Shown here one piece after another: positions 1 to 7,686 of a stretch of 8,173 bases of DNA. The notes below the pieces were generated by a model. The model saw only the letters and a program-made list of their open reading frames with translations, was not told the origin of the DNA and ran no database searches. Location of the stretch: contig JBBRLA010000381.1 in NCBI GenBank assembly GCA_038231615.1, forward strand, positions 1 to 8,173, in the 5' to 3' direction. The stretch is from JBBRLA01 sp038231615 (GTDB lineage: Bacteria > Myxococcota_A > Polyangia > Palsa-1104 > JAEUJZ01). The first letter of the stretch is position 1; every line of letters starts with the position of its first letter. Position numbers and translations under genes: made by a program.

Positions 1-1
1 C

Positions 2-112
2 AACCGCCCGCGTCTTGATCTGGTCGAGCGCCTGGCCATGGCCCTGGACGTGGCCCCCTGCTGGCTCGCGTTCGGAGTAGGGCCGGGACCAGAACTCGAC
101 CCGGGACCGTGA
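2..112 (+). CDS. XRE/Cro-CI family HTH regulator, C-terminal end only (partial)
   Basis: An open frame enters from the left edge and stops at TGA 110-112, giving 36 residues. The peptide contains LDLVERLAMALDV followed by PCWLAFG. This matches the last helix of the lambda-repressor-like HTH fold in XRE-family proteins, where 'ERLAxALgVsPcWLafG' commonly closes the DNA-binding domain. That family binds operator DNA as a dimer and usually represses transcription. Only about the last third of the HTH domain is inside the window; the recognition helix and any start codon lie upstream. The protein ends about ten residues after the HTH, so it would be a short single-domain regulator. It lies on the same strand as the RHS gene but 616 bases upstream with a transposase fragment between, so co-transcription is unlikely. 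The assignment rests on a short peptide. Confidence 0.55.
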   Translation, partial: NRPRLDLVERLAMALDVAPCWLAFGVGPGPELDPGP

Positions 113-250
113 ACAGGCCGGCGACCTCGGTCTGCTGCATGTCCAGGTCCCGGCCGTGGCCGTGGCCGAGACCCGGCGTGGTCAGATCACGATCGGGGGC
201 GGGGGTATTCCTGGGACGTGATCGGGAGTGTGGCTGGGGACCCGGGCAAG
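113..250. other. Spacer with no recognisable gene
   Basis: GC-rich sequence between the regulator stop codon and the edge of the transposase fragment. Short frames exist on both strands, but none has a believable start, ribosome binding site or recognisable peptide. Reading the transposase frame leftward past base 251 gives Pro/Arg-rich nonsense, so base 250/251 is a real junction in the element. Confidence 0.5.
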
Positions 251-486
251 AGGCCGGTCGCAGGATGTAGCGGCACAGCCGCTCCCGCTCCTGCTTGTGC
301 CCGGCGCCCACGTTGGTGTGGGCATGCACGTTGAAGCCGTCGGAGTCGGCGCACAGATAGCGCTCCCCCGGGGGCAGAAGCACCCAATGACCACCCACCG
401 GACTCGCCAGCCGGCCTTGGGCCCGGTGGCGATGCGGCCCTGGATCGAGGCGGCGCACAGCTTGTCCCACAGGCTCTGCTCCTGGG
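251..486 (-). pseudogene. IS91-family transposase fragment, copy 1
   Basis: Read on the minus strand from the right, this encodes SLWDKLCAAS, then RIATGPKAGWRVR, and after a frame change the equivalents of GFNVHAHTNVGAGH and LCRYILRP. These are the conserved blocks after the HUH catalytic core of IS91-family (Y2, PF04986-type) transposases, which normally move by a rolling-circle mechanism. The HUH motif and the catalytic tyrosines are not present, and the fragment stops at base 251 just after the LRP block. Compared with copy 2 at the right end of the window, four bases are missing after base 397, which breaks the frame between RVR and RLGG. The frame stays open rightward to an ATG at 533-535, but that extension does not resemble the family. 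The fragment cannot encode an active enzyme. It keeps the usual Tyr in LCRYILRP, which copy 2 has lost. Confidence 0.75.
251..486 (-). repeat. Direct repeat, left copy (partner at 7901-8140)
   Basis: Aligned by eye with 7901-8140, this block matches at every base except three substitutions (268, 346 and 385, against 7918, 7996 and 8035) and a four-base gap after 397, where the right copy has extra bases 8048-8051. Similarity stops abruptly on both sides. Both copies have the same orientation, so recombination between them would excise about 7.65 kb carrying the RHS and immunity genes. Confidence 0.9.
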
Positions 487-545
487 GCGGTGCAGCAGGT
501 CCGGGTGGCAGCGTGGTCGGGATGTCGTCGGGCATGAGGGTGTGA

Positions 546-559
546 GCATGTTATCATGC
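546..559. repeat. Short perfect inverted repeat, possible operator
   Basis: GCATG and CATGC flank the four bases TTAT. Such a 14-base palindrome could be a binding site for a dimeric HTH regulator, and an XRE-type protein ends nearby at base 112. It is too short and has too little context to assign. It lies about 120 bases upstream of the predicted promoter, so direct repression of that promoter is not obvious. Confidence 0.25.
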
Positions 560-664
560 CGATTTAGAGGGAAGGTCTTGTTTTGTATTCATCTGCCCAA
601 AATGGCGAGACGGGCCGTTGGGTCGTCGGCGGCGCCGGCCTCCGGAGCAAGACCGTTTATTGGG

Positions 665-694
665 TTGACAGGCACGCCGCGTTCGGCCTACTGT
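665..694 (+). promoter_or_regulatory. Predicted sigma-70-type promoter for the RHS gene
   Basis: A perfect TTGACA -35 box at 665-670 is followed after 18 bases by TACTGT (689-694), which matches the first, second and last bases of TATAAT. Transcription would begin near base 701 and give a leader of roughly 28 bases. The -35 is strong and the -10 weak, so the promoter may be modest or need an activator. Confidence 0.45.
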
Positions 695-715
695 GAGGGC
701 GTGAAGTTTGTTTGT

Positions 716-721
716 GGAGGG
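716..721 (+). promoter_or_regulatory. Ribosome binding site fixing the RHS start
   Basis: GGAGGG lies seven bases before the ATG at 729-731, an almost ideal Shine-Dalgarno spacing. This favours ATG 729 over the in-frame TTG at 708, and the resulting N-terminus is a good signal peptide. Confidence 0.75.
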
Positions 722-728
722 ATACCCG

Positions 729-3700
729 ATGAGTCGTTCTCGTCTGTCGGTATGGTCGCTCCTCGCCTGGCTCTGCACGTCGTGCCAGGCCCAGAGCGAC
801 CAGCCCTTCATCAACGCCAGCAGCTTCGCCGAGGACTTCTCCAAAGGTTCCCCCGCCGGAGCGAATACCACGCAGAACTGCTTCCCTCCCGCCGATCAGA
901 CCGCCGAAGACACGCAGTGCAAGCCCGGCTCGATCATCGACGTGCAGAACCAGCTCCTCGGAGAGGCCCTGCCCGTCGTTGGCACGCCCTACCGTCTGTT
1001 CTACTCCAGTGGTCGCACCCGCGGTTACCTGCCTCCCTATAGGCGCTTGATCGGATTGACCCAGTCGACCCTGCCCCCGGGCGTCAAGCGCGTCCGGATG
1101 GAGATCCAGGCCGCCGGACGCCTGTTCACCCAGGTCTTTCCCGCCCTGGTCAACCAGGGCACCACCTTTACCTGGGACGGCAACGACGGCTCCGGCGTGG
1201 CGGTGCCCGGCGCCCAACCCATGAGCCTGCGCATCGGCTACGTCTATGATGATGTCACCGTGATGGGATCGCGCCTGGGCACCAATGCCCCCCGTCCACC
1301 GTGGACCCCGCTACCAACGAGATCACCTTGTGGCGCGAGTGGCACGGGTCCCTGGGCACGGCCACCCCGCAGAACACGGCGCTGGGGGGCTGGGACCTCT
1401 CGGTCCACCACAGCTATGATCCCGCCGGCCAGGCCCTTTATTTTGGCGACGGCACCCGCCACCCAGCCCGCCCGCTGGCCCCGACGCTCAAGACCCTGGC
1501 CGGCAGCGGCAACATGGGCTTCTCCGGGGACGGGGGACAGGCCACCTCGGCCGCCCTGTCCAACCCCAGCGGGCTGGTGCAGGCCGCCGACGGCACGCTC
1601 TACCTCTCCGATACCAACAACCGTCGCGTGCGCAAGGTGTCCCCCGCGGGCGTCATCAGCACCTTCGCCGGCACCGGAATGGCAGGCAGCGGCGGCGACG
1701 GCGGGGCCGCCACCGCGGCGCAACTGGATACGCCGACGGACCTGGCCCTTTCGCCGGACGGCTCGCTCTTCATCCTGGACATCGGCACCCGGCGACTGCG
1801 CCGGGTGACCCCCGCGGGCATCATCAGCACTGTGACCGGCGCCGGTACCAGCACCGCCGACGGCGTGGCCGCCACCGGCGCAATGCTGCTGGGGCCCCGC
1901 GGTCTGGACATCGCCCCCGACGGGACGATTTATCTGACAGACGCCAACATCGGGACCACCTCCACCCAGAGTTGCCGCCTGCGCAAGATCAGCCCCGCCG
2001 GGACCATCACCACCCTGGCCGGACAATTCGGCCAGACCTGCGGCTTCGGCGGCGACGGGGGGCCGGCGAGCGCGGCGCTGCTCTCGGTGGTCTGGGACGT
2101 GGCCCGGGCGCCCGACGGCAGCCTCTACCTGTCCGACACCGGCAACCTGCGGGTGCGCAAGATCGACCCCGCTGGCAACATGAGCACGGTGGCGGGCGAC
2201 GGACAGGTGGGGACCAGCGCCGATCGGGTCTTGGGGACGCTGGGCCACCTGTATCTCAACCGGGGCATCGCGGTGGGGGCCGACGGGGCGGTCTACATCG
2301 CCGACACCGGCAACAACCAGGTCCGGCGCCTGGGCCCGGATGGCTACCTGACCACCGTGGCGGGCAGCCAGGAAAACAGCACCCTGAACGAGGGCGGCCG
2401 GGCCACGGTGGCCTTGCTGCAAAGCCCCGACCGGGTGATCGTGGACAGCGATGGGGCGGTCTACCTGTCGGAGGCCGGCTGGCAGCGCATCCGCCGGGTG
2501 ACCGCGCCCTTCAGCAACTACTACACCGAGCTGCGCATCGTCTCCCCGGACGGGAGCGAGGTGTACTTCTTCAACCCCGATGGGCGCCACCTGCGGACCC
2601 AGGACGCGCTGACCGGGGTTGTGACCCTCACCTTCGGATATGACGGGCCGGGGCGGCTTTTGACGCTGACCGATCGGGATGGTCAGGTCACCACCATTCA
2701 GCGCGATGGAAGCGGCGTGGCCACCGCGCTGGTCGCGCCGACCGGGCAGAGCACCGGCCTTTTGATCGATGGCAGCGGCAACCTCACGCGGGTGACCAAC
2801 CCGGCGGCCGAAGTGGTGGGGCTCGGCTACGGGGCGCAGGGCCTGTTGACCGGGCTGACCGACACCCGCGGCGGGTCGCACGTCTTTACCTATGATCCGC
2901 AAGGACGGCTGACCAGGGACACCGACCCCGCGGGCGGCTTCAAGCAACTGGGGCGCACGGGCGACGCCTTCGCCAGCGATACGCAGAGCTGGAACGTGGG
3001 CGTGACCACGGCGGAAGGGCGCACCTCGAGCTTCGGCATGGTCCGCAACCCGCACGCCTCGACGGAGAACCGCAGCAGCAGCGAACCCGGTCAGGGCAGC
3101 GCCGGCCAGCAGTGGAACGGCAACAACCGGACGTACAACCAGCCCGACGGCAGCAGCTTGCAGCGCAATCGCAGCTCGGACCCACGCTTCTTCAGCGAGG
3201 TGCTGCTGGACACCTCGACCACGCTGACCCAGCCCGGGCTGGTCAGCAGCCAAACCCTGTCGCGGGCCGTGACCTTGACGGATCTCAAGGAGCCGCTGGG
3301 GCTGAGCACGCAGACTGACACCCTGGTCAAAAATGGACGGACCTATACGCAGAGCTACACCGCGGCCACCGGGACTGTGCTGTACAAGTCGCCGCAGAAC
3401 CGGCAGACCACGGTGACGCTCAACGCCAAGGGGCGTCCGGCGACTATTCTGGTGCCGGGATTCTTGCAGGTGACCTACAGCTATGATCCGCAGGGGCGGC
3501 TGAGCCAGATCGTCCAGGGGACGCGCAGCGTGACCTACGGGTATGACTCTGCCGGGAACCTGAGTACGATCACCGATGCGCTGGGGCGGGTCACCACCTA
3601 TGGCCACGACTTGGCGGGGCGAGTGGTGCAGCAGACACTGCCCGATGGGCGAGTGATCCTTCTGGGCCGAGATGCAGCGGGCAACATGACGACGCTGACG

Positions 3701-5599
3701 CCGCCGGGGAGCATGGCCCACCGACAGGCGTTCTCTCCGGTGGATTTGCTGCAAAGCTACACGCCACCCGCGTTGGGCATGGCCACAGTGGTCACGCAGT
3801 ACAGCTACAACCTGGATCGGCAGCTCACGCTGATCACGCGGCCGGATGGGCAGGCCCTGGGCTTCACGTACAACCCCAGCGGGCAGCTCACGACCCTGAG
3901 CACGCCGGGGGGGAACATCACCTATACGTACGATTCGGCGGGGCGGCTGGCCACGGTCGCCGATCCGGGCGGTGTCACCGTGACACACGGCTACAGCGGG
4001 ACCCAGGAGATTGGGCAATCCTGGAGCGGTGGGGTCACCGGCAGCGTCGGCCGGACCTATAACAACAACCTGTGGGTGTCCTCGGAGCAGGTCAACGGGG
4101 CCAACAGCATCAGCTTGACCTACGACGACGACGGGTTGTTGGTCGGGGCCGGGGCCATGACGATGACCAACGACACCCAGAGCCCCATGCTCACCGGCAC
4201 CACCCTGGGCACGGTGACCGATGCGCGGACCTACAACGGCTACGGCAGCCCGGCCACCTACGAGGCCAGGGCGGGAGGGGCGAGCCAGCTTCTGGCCCAG
4301 TACTCCTACGATGACGCTGGCCGCATCACGCAGAAGAGCGAGACGGTGCAGGGGACCAATCATGTCTTGGGGTACACCTATGATCTGGCGGGCCGACTGG
4401 TCGAGGTGAAGCAGGACGGGGTAAGCACGGCGACCTATGGTTACGACAGCAACAGCAACCGGCTGAGTAAGACCGCAAATGGGACGACGATCAATGGGAC
4501 ATATGACTCACAGGACCGGCTGACGCAGTGGGGCAGCGCCACCTACGGGTATACGGCCAACGGGGAGCTGAGCAGCAAGATGGACGGCCCGGCCCTAACC
4601 ACCTATTCGTACGACGTGCGCGGGAACGTGATGTCGGCGACCCTGCCGGATGGGACGGCCATCACCTACATCGTCGATGGGCACAATCGTCGCGTGGGCA
4701 AGAGGGTGGGAGGGAGCAAGGCGCAGGGGTTCCTGTATGCTGGCGGACTGCGCATCGTGGCCGAACTGGATGGGACGGACGCCGTGGTGAGCCGGTTTGT
4801 CTACACGGGGAGTCCCAATGCGCCGGAGTATATGATCAAGGGCGGGGCGACGTATCGGATCATCAAGGACCACCTGGGGAGTCCGCGGCTGGTCATCCAT
4901 TCCGCAACGGGCGCCGTGGCGCAGCGGATGGATTATGATGAGTTTGGCAACGTGATGAGCGACTCCAACCCGGGCTTTCAGCCCTTCGGCTTCGCCGGGG
5001 GGCTCTATGATCGGGACACCAAGCTGGTGCGCTTCGGGGCCAGGGATTATGATCCGCAGACGGGACGTTGGACGGCGAAAGATCCTTTGCAATTTGGGGG
5101 AGGAGACTCAAATCTCTATGGCTATGTAGCGGAGGATGGGATCAACGGGCTTGACGTTACGGGCCTTAGTCCTGGTCTAGGATCAATGGGTCCGGGCATG
5201 GATCCAATGGCTCAATTCCAGAATTATCTTAATGCGGCACGGGGAGCGGCAGCGGCAGCCGAAGCGGCGGCTAGTGCGGCCGCGGCGGGGGCGGTCCGAC
5301 AGGCTGCACCATATTGCGCCGCTGCGGCAGAAGGCATAAGCGCGGCAACCATCGGCATTGGCGGGATCGTATTTGGAGTTCTCTTTCTTGCGGGAGATAC
5401 GCCCACTACTCCTGGTAATGGATGTCCTCCCTGCTCTCCCCCATCTCCGGGATACTCTCGCACGGATATAGTACCGCCATCCACACCACACCACCCTTGC
5501 GCTGGTACGCATACGCACATGTATAGCTATGTGACAAATCAACATCCAGTCACGTGCGAATGCTTCGAAAACAAAAGAGAAAAGGTTTCATGTGAATAA
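729..5599 (+). CDS. Secreted RHS/YD-repeat polymorphic toxin with NHL propeller (frame interrupted at a C6 run)
   Basis: Restoring one C in the run at 1288-1293 gives a protein of about 1,623 residues; all residue numbers use that repaired frame. It starts MSRSRL, followed by a hydrophobic stretch and CTSCQAQ, a Sec signal peptide that might be a lipoprotein signal with an imperfect lipobox. Residues about 90-130 contain SIIDVQNQLLGEALPVVGTPYRLFYSS, typical of the N-terminal part of secreted RHS proteins (quoted here only as family context). Residues about 258-591 hold six NHL/propeller repeats of the form DGxxYLSDTxNxRVRKxxPAGxxST. YD repeats (YSYDPQGRLSQI, YGYDSAGNLSTI and many more) run from about 598 to 1380. 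The RHS core follows, with DHLGSPR near 1381 and RDYDPQTGRWTAKDPL at 1439-1454. The usual DPxGL boundary motif is DVTGL (1476-1480). A 143-residue private tail ends the protein. In this family the YD shell encloses a C-terminal toxin that is released after delivery; no PAAR or VgrG part is visible, so Sec export rather than a type VI route is inferred. Without repair, translation from 729 ends at 1808 as a 359-residue product. Confidence 0.88.
1288..1293 (+). other. Run of six C at the frame break in the RHS gene
   Basis: Upstream the reading is ...GSRLGTNAP in the frame of ATG 729. Downstream the protein continues as TVDPATNEITLWREWHG in the -1 frame, and that frame then stays open to 5599. 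Seven C instead of six would read straight through as NAPPSTVDPA, which fits the family. Simple loss of one C explains everything. No canonical -1 slippery heptamer or following hairpin is evident, so a sequencing or assembly indel, or slippage mutation, is more likely than programmed frameshifting. Confidence 0.8.
5168..5596 (+). other. Variable C-terminal tail of the RHS protein: candidate toxin domain
   Basis: Residues 1481-1623 follow the RHS boundary motif, where polymorphic toxins carry their exchangeable effector. In order there is a Gly/Met/Pro segment, an Ala-rich stretch, a hydrophobic helix near 1536-1556 (ATIGIGGIVFGVLFLAG), a Pro-rich hinge with CPPC starting at 1566, and a compact end containing PHHPC, THTHMYSY, CECF and a last Cys at 1622. 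Six Cys and a cluster of His in under 60 residues suggest metal binding or disulfide bonding. I recognise no nuclease, deaminase or protease signature. Base composition falls steadily through this tail toward the AT-rich next gene. The hydrophobic helix could act in membrane insertion or translocation, which is inference. Confidence 0.6.
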
Positions 5600-6193
5600 A
5601 TGGATCAAATTAAAAAAGAAAACGAAGTTTTTTTGTGGGTGGACCTAAGAGTCTCCGGAGATAGCGGTGCTCCCGAATGGACATCACAACGCAGGATTGA
5701 CTATTTGCTTCGCGATGACGTTAAAAGGCCACTTTCAGTTGATACTGCTGTTTGGGAGTCACCACTTCGTCAGGGCGACGAAATGCGTGGGCCACTTCTC
5801 TGGAAATTTCAGGAATTCGATGATACTTTCAAACAGTGTATGAACAATGAATCCGTTTGGCTAATATACATTTCTATATCAACATTTTACTTTAATAAAC
5901 ATCAAAAATCGATCTTTAACATAGAATTAATAGAAAATAATCCAAAATCTAACTTATCAGATTTGAAGTTTCTTGGATATGATGTGGCTGACCAATTTTT
6001 ATTAAGTGGTCTGACGAATTGTCAATACACAAATGATGAAGCTACAGCGATGATTAGAAAATGGAAAACAAAAATCAACAAATATCATTTGTTAGATAAT
6101 ATGGAAGATGCAATGAAATATTTACACGAGACAGAAAGGCGAGTGCCCGAGCACGCTCCCTTTTTTGTTTACGGACTCTATTTACAAAAATAG
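5600..6193 (+). CDS. Candidate immunity protein for the RHS toxin (unrecognised family)
   Basis: The ATG at 5600 directly follows the TAA of the toxin gene, so the two are almost certainly transcribed together and translationally coupled. An AAAGG at 5581-5585 is the only visible Shine-Dalgarno-like sequence and is rather far from the start. The product is 197 residues, with no signal peptide or clear membrane segment, so it is probably cytoplasmic. Visible blocks are FLWVDLRVSG with PEWTSQ near the start, VWLIYISISTFYF in the middle and EHAPFFVYGLYLQK at the end. I cannot place these in a named immunity family. The gene is far more AT-rich than everything around it: bases 5881-5940 contain only 10 G or C. 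Low GC, small size and position after an RHS tail are all typical of cognate immunity genes. In that family the protein binds and neutralises the paired toxin. Function is inferred from context only. Confidence 0.75.
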   Translation: MDQIKKENEVFLWVDLRVSGDSGAPEWTSQRRIDYLLRDDVKRPLSVDTAVWESPLRQGDEMRGPLLWKFQEFDDTFKQCMNNESVWLIYISISTFYFNKHQKSIFNIELIENNPKSNLSDLKFLGYDVADQFLLSGLTNCQYTNDEATAMIRKWKTKINKYHLLDNMEDAMKYLHETERRVPEHAPFFVYGLYLQK

Positions 6194-6221
6194 AACTTAT
6201 GAGTCGCTTTACCGCAAAGTT

Positions 6222-6247
6222 GTGACAGGGGTGACAGGGGACAAGGG
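6222..6247 (+). repeat. Tandem 9-base repeat at the end of the AT-rich island
   Basis: GTGACAGGG occurs twice back to back (6222-6230, 6231-6239), followed by a degenerate third unit, GGACAAGGG, overlapping the last base. It lies between the immunity stop codon (6191-6193) and the GC-rich fragment that opens at 6253. I see no hairpin followed by T residues, so no intrinsic terminator can be called in this spacer. Confidence 0.6.
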
Positions 6248-6252
6248 AGTAG

Positions 6253-7558
6253 AGTAGCTCACTTCCCGGCGGTCCCGGTGGTCCCGGCGGTCCGGGCGGC
6301 GGTCCCGGTCCCGGCGATGCCGGCGCCCTCGCCAAGGACCGCTTCGCCGCCGAGTTCGGGTCCCGGACCGAGAAGGCGCCGTCCCTGGACAAGGCCATCG
6401 GCCAGTCCACCGGGGAGTTGTCCGCTGCCTTGCAGCATTCCCGGGACGAGGTCAGGCCCCTGCCGGCGACCGCGCTGGCGCAGACCCAGCGGGACGCCAT
6501 GGCCAGCAAGCGCAACCCCGACCTGGCCGAGGCGGTGCGGCTGTTCGCCCTGGGCCTCGATCAGGACGCCGACGCGGCGGCGGCCTCCGGGACCAGGGGC
6601 GACCTTTTGCGCGCGGGCCTCGCCCTGGATTCGGCGATCACCCGAACCATCGACGTCAGCGACATGTTCATCGGCGACGGCGACAACGGCGATCTGATCG
6701 ACCAGTTGCTGGGAAAAATCCTGCCCGAGGTGCGCGCCGCGATCCTCGATTCGAGCGTCGCGGCCCCCGACCGGCAAGGCTACCGGGCCGGCTTCTCCGA
6801 CGCCCTGCGCCTGGATGACGCGCGCCGCCAGCAGCCGCAGAACTTCGCCGCCACGGTGGCCCACGTCAAGGCCCCCTTGAAGCAGGAGCTGACCCAGGCC
6901 GAGGCCGCGGCGGTGGACACCAGCGTGCTGGACGCGTGGATGGCCACGGTCAAGGCCCAATCAGCGCTGCCGCCCAGCCCTCAAGACCGCCGAAGGGCTG
7001 ACCCTGTGCCCGGATTTTGCAGCCCAGGTGCAGGTGGACGGCGCCCGCCTGGCCGATCTGGCCCAGAAGAAGGCGATCTATCAGGAGTTCACCCTGTTCG
7101 GGCAGCGGGCCAAGGACGCGGGCATGGACCTGCGTCTGGTGGTGGGGAGCTGGTTGTGGTTTTTGCTCAACATGGTGATGACCTGGCTGGAGGGGCGCAT
7201 GAGCGATCCCGCCCTCACCAACAAGCAGATGCACACGCTCCTGGACCGCTTCGGCCCGGCGCTGGTGCTGTTCGATCGGATGCTGAGCCAGAGCGTCGAT
7301 CAGAAAAAGGCGGTGGCCGCCGCCCGCAGCAGCCTGGGGGCGCAGGTCGCCGAGGCCCAGGGCAAGGTGGCCGACGCCGAGGCGGCCCTTTCGGTGTGCC
7401 ACGATCTGCCCGCCTCCCGGCAGGCCCTCCTGGAGGCGGCCCGCCGTCACCAGGCCCAGGCCGCCACCCTCGGGACCCGGGTCGGCCGTCGCACATCGTC
7501 GGCTGATCGGAGATGGGGCAACCTTCCCTGCCGCCCCGAGCGGAGCGCCGCCGGGTGA
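6253..7558 (+). pseudogene. Orphan GC-rich gene fragment, 5'-truncated and frameshifted
   Basis: An open frame begins right after TAG 6250-6252 with no start codon nearby; the first ATG is at 6499 and has no good ribosome binding site. It reads a Pro-Gly-Gly repeat, then DAGALAKDRFAAEF, NPDLAEAVRLFALGLDQ and DLLRAGLALDSAI, to about 6958. One surplus base near 6959-6961 then moves the coding sense to another frame (CRPALKTAEGLTLC, then RLADLAQKKAIYQEF), which ends at TGA 7556-7558. The combined protein would be about 434 residues. The second part has one hydrophobic segment (7136-7189, LVVGSWLWFLLNMVMTWL) and a likely coiled coil (about 7290-7400). The last 25 or so residues are Arg/Ser-rich and look foreign, so the 3' end may be replaced too. 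I recognise no family. Amino-acid composition and strong third-position GC support real coding ancestry. It is probably a displaced remnant of a neighbouring gene; a start at 6499 with a sequencing indel is the alternative. Confidence 0.55.
6265..6315 (+). repeat. Pro-Gly-Gly coding repeat
   Basis: Four 9-base units of the type CCCGGCGGT encode PGGPGGPGGPGG and run into GPGPG. A collagen-like linker of this kind normally sits between domains, not at a protein's N-terminus, which supports the view that the upstream part of this gene is missing. Confidence 0.7.
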
Positions 7559-7686
7559 CCCGGTCGCGGCTGCCCGATCTCCGGGCCCCGACCTCCTTCG
7601 CCGACGATCTCGACGATGGCGTCGAGTAGGTGCCGGAGCCCGTGCCCGACCTGCCCCTGGTGGTCCAGCCGCCGCGTTGTGCTCTG
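7559..7686. other. Junction sequence with no recognisable gene
   Basis: GC-rich DNA between the orphan fragment and the transposase fragment. The minus-strand transposase frame stays open through it, but the peptide (LLDAIVEIVGEGG and Arg-rich sequence) does not resemble the C-terminus expected for IS91-family enzymes. It is probably scrambled or unrelated DNA joined to the element. Confidence 0.45.

Larger units (their letters stand above)
487..728. promoter_or_regulatory. Upstream region of the RHS gene
   Basis: No convincing gene is visible. The stretch around 541-600 is clearly less GC-rich than its surroundings and carries a perfect short inverted repeat (546-559). The part next to the RHS gene holds a sigma-70-like promoter and a strong ribosome binding site, described separately. 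I see no riboswitch or terminator. Confidence 0.5.

Noticed and set aside
182..549. Minus-strand small proteins of about 120 residues around the left repeat
   Set aside because: They are mixtures of true transposase sequence and out-of-frame Pro/Arg/Ser-rich sequence created by a four-base deletion, so the region is better described as a pseudogene fragment.
1287..1295. Programmed -1 ribosomal frameshift at the C run
   Set aside because: The phased heptamer does not fit the X-XXY-YYZ pattern and I saw no downstream stem-loop.
1244..4363. Very long open frame (1,039 codons) on the minus strand opposite the RHS gene
   Set aside because: It is Gly/Arg/Pro/Val-rich with no recognisable domain, start signal or ribosome binding site. 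Long antisense frames are expected opposite GC-rich repetitive YD/NHL coding sequence, and the plus strand is unmistakably the coding one.
1301..5599. Independent gene starting at GTG 1301
   Set aside because: There is no ribosome binding site before it, the product would lack the signal peptide, and family-typical sequence continues upstream in the other frame. One missing C explains the split better.
6194..6252. Intrinsic terminator after the immunity gene
   Set aside because: No GC-rich hairpin followed by T residues could be found; only the tandem repeat is visible.
6259..6960. Minus-strand frame opposite the orphan fragment
   Set aside because: Gly/Val/Gln-rich shadow with no family resemblance; the plus-strand peptide has a normal composition with regular helical patterns.
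6962..7506. Continuation of the first orphan frame beyond the frameshift
   Set aside because: The peptide becomes Pro/Gly/Arg-rich and featureless, while another frame shows normal protein sequence, so coding sense changes frame here.
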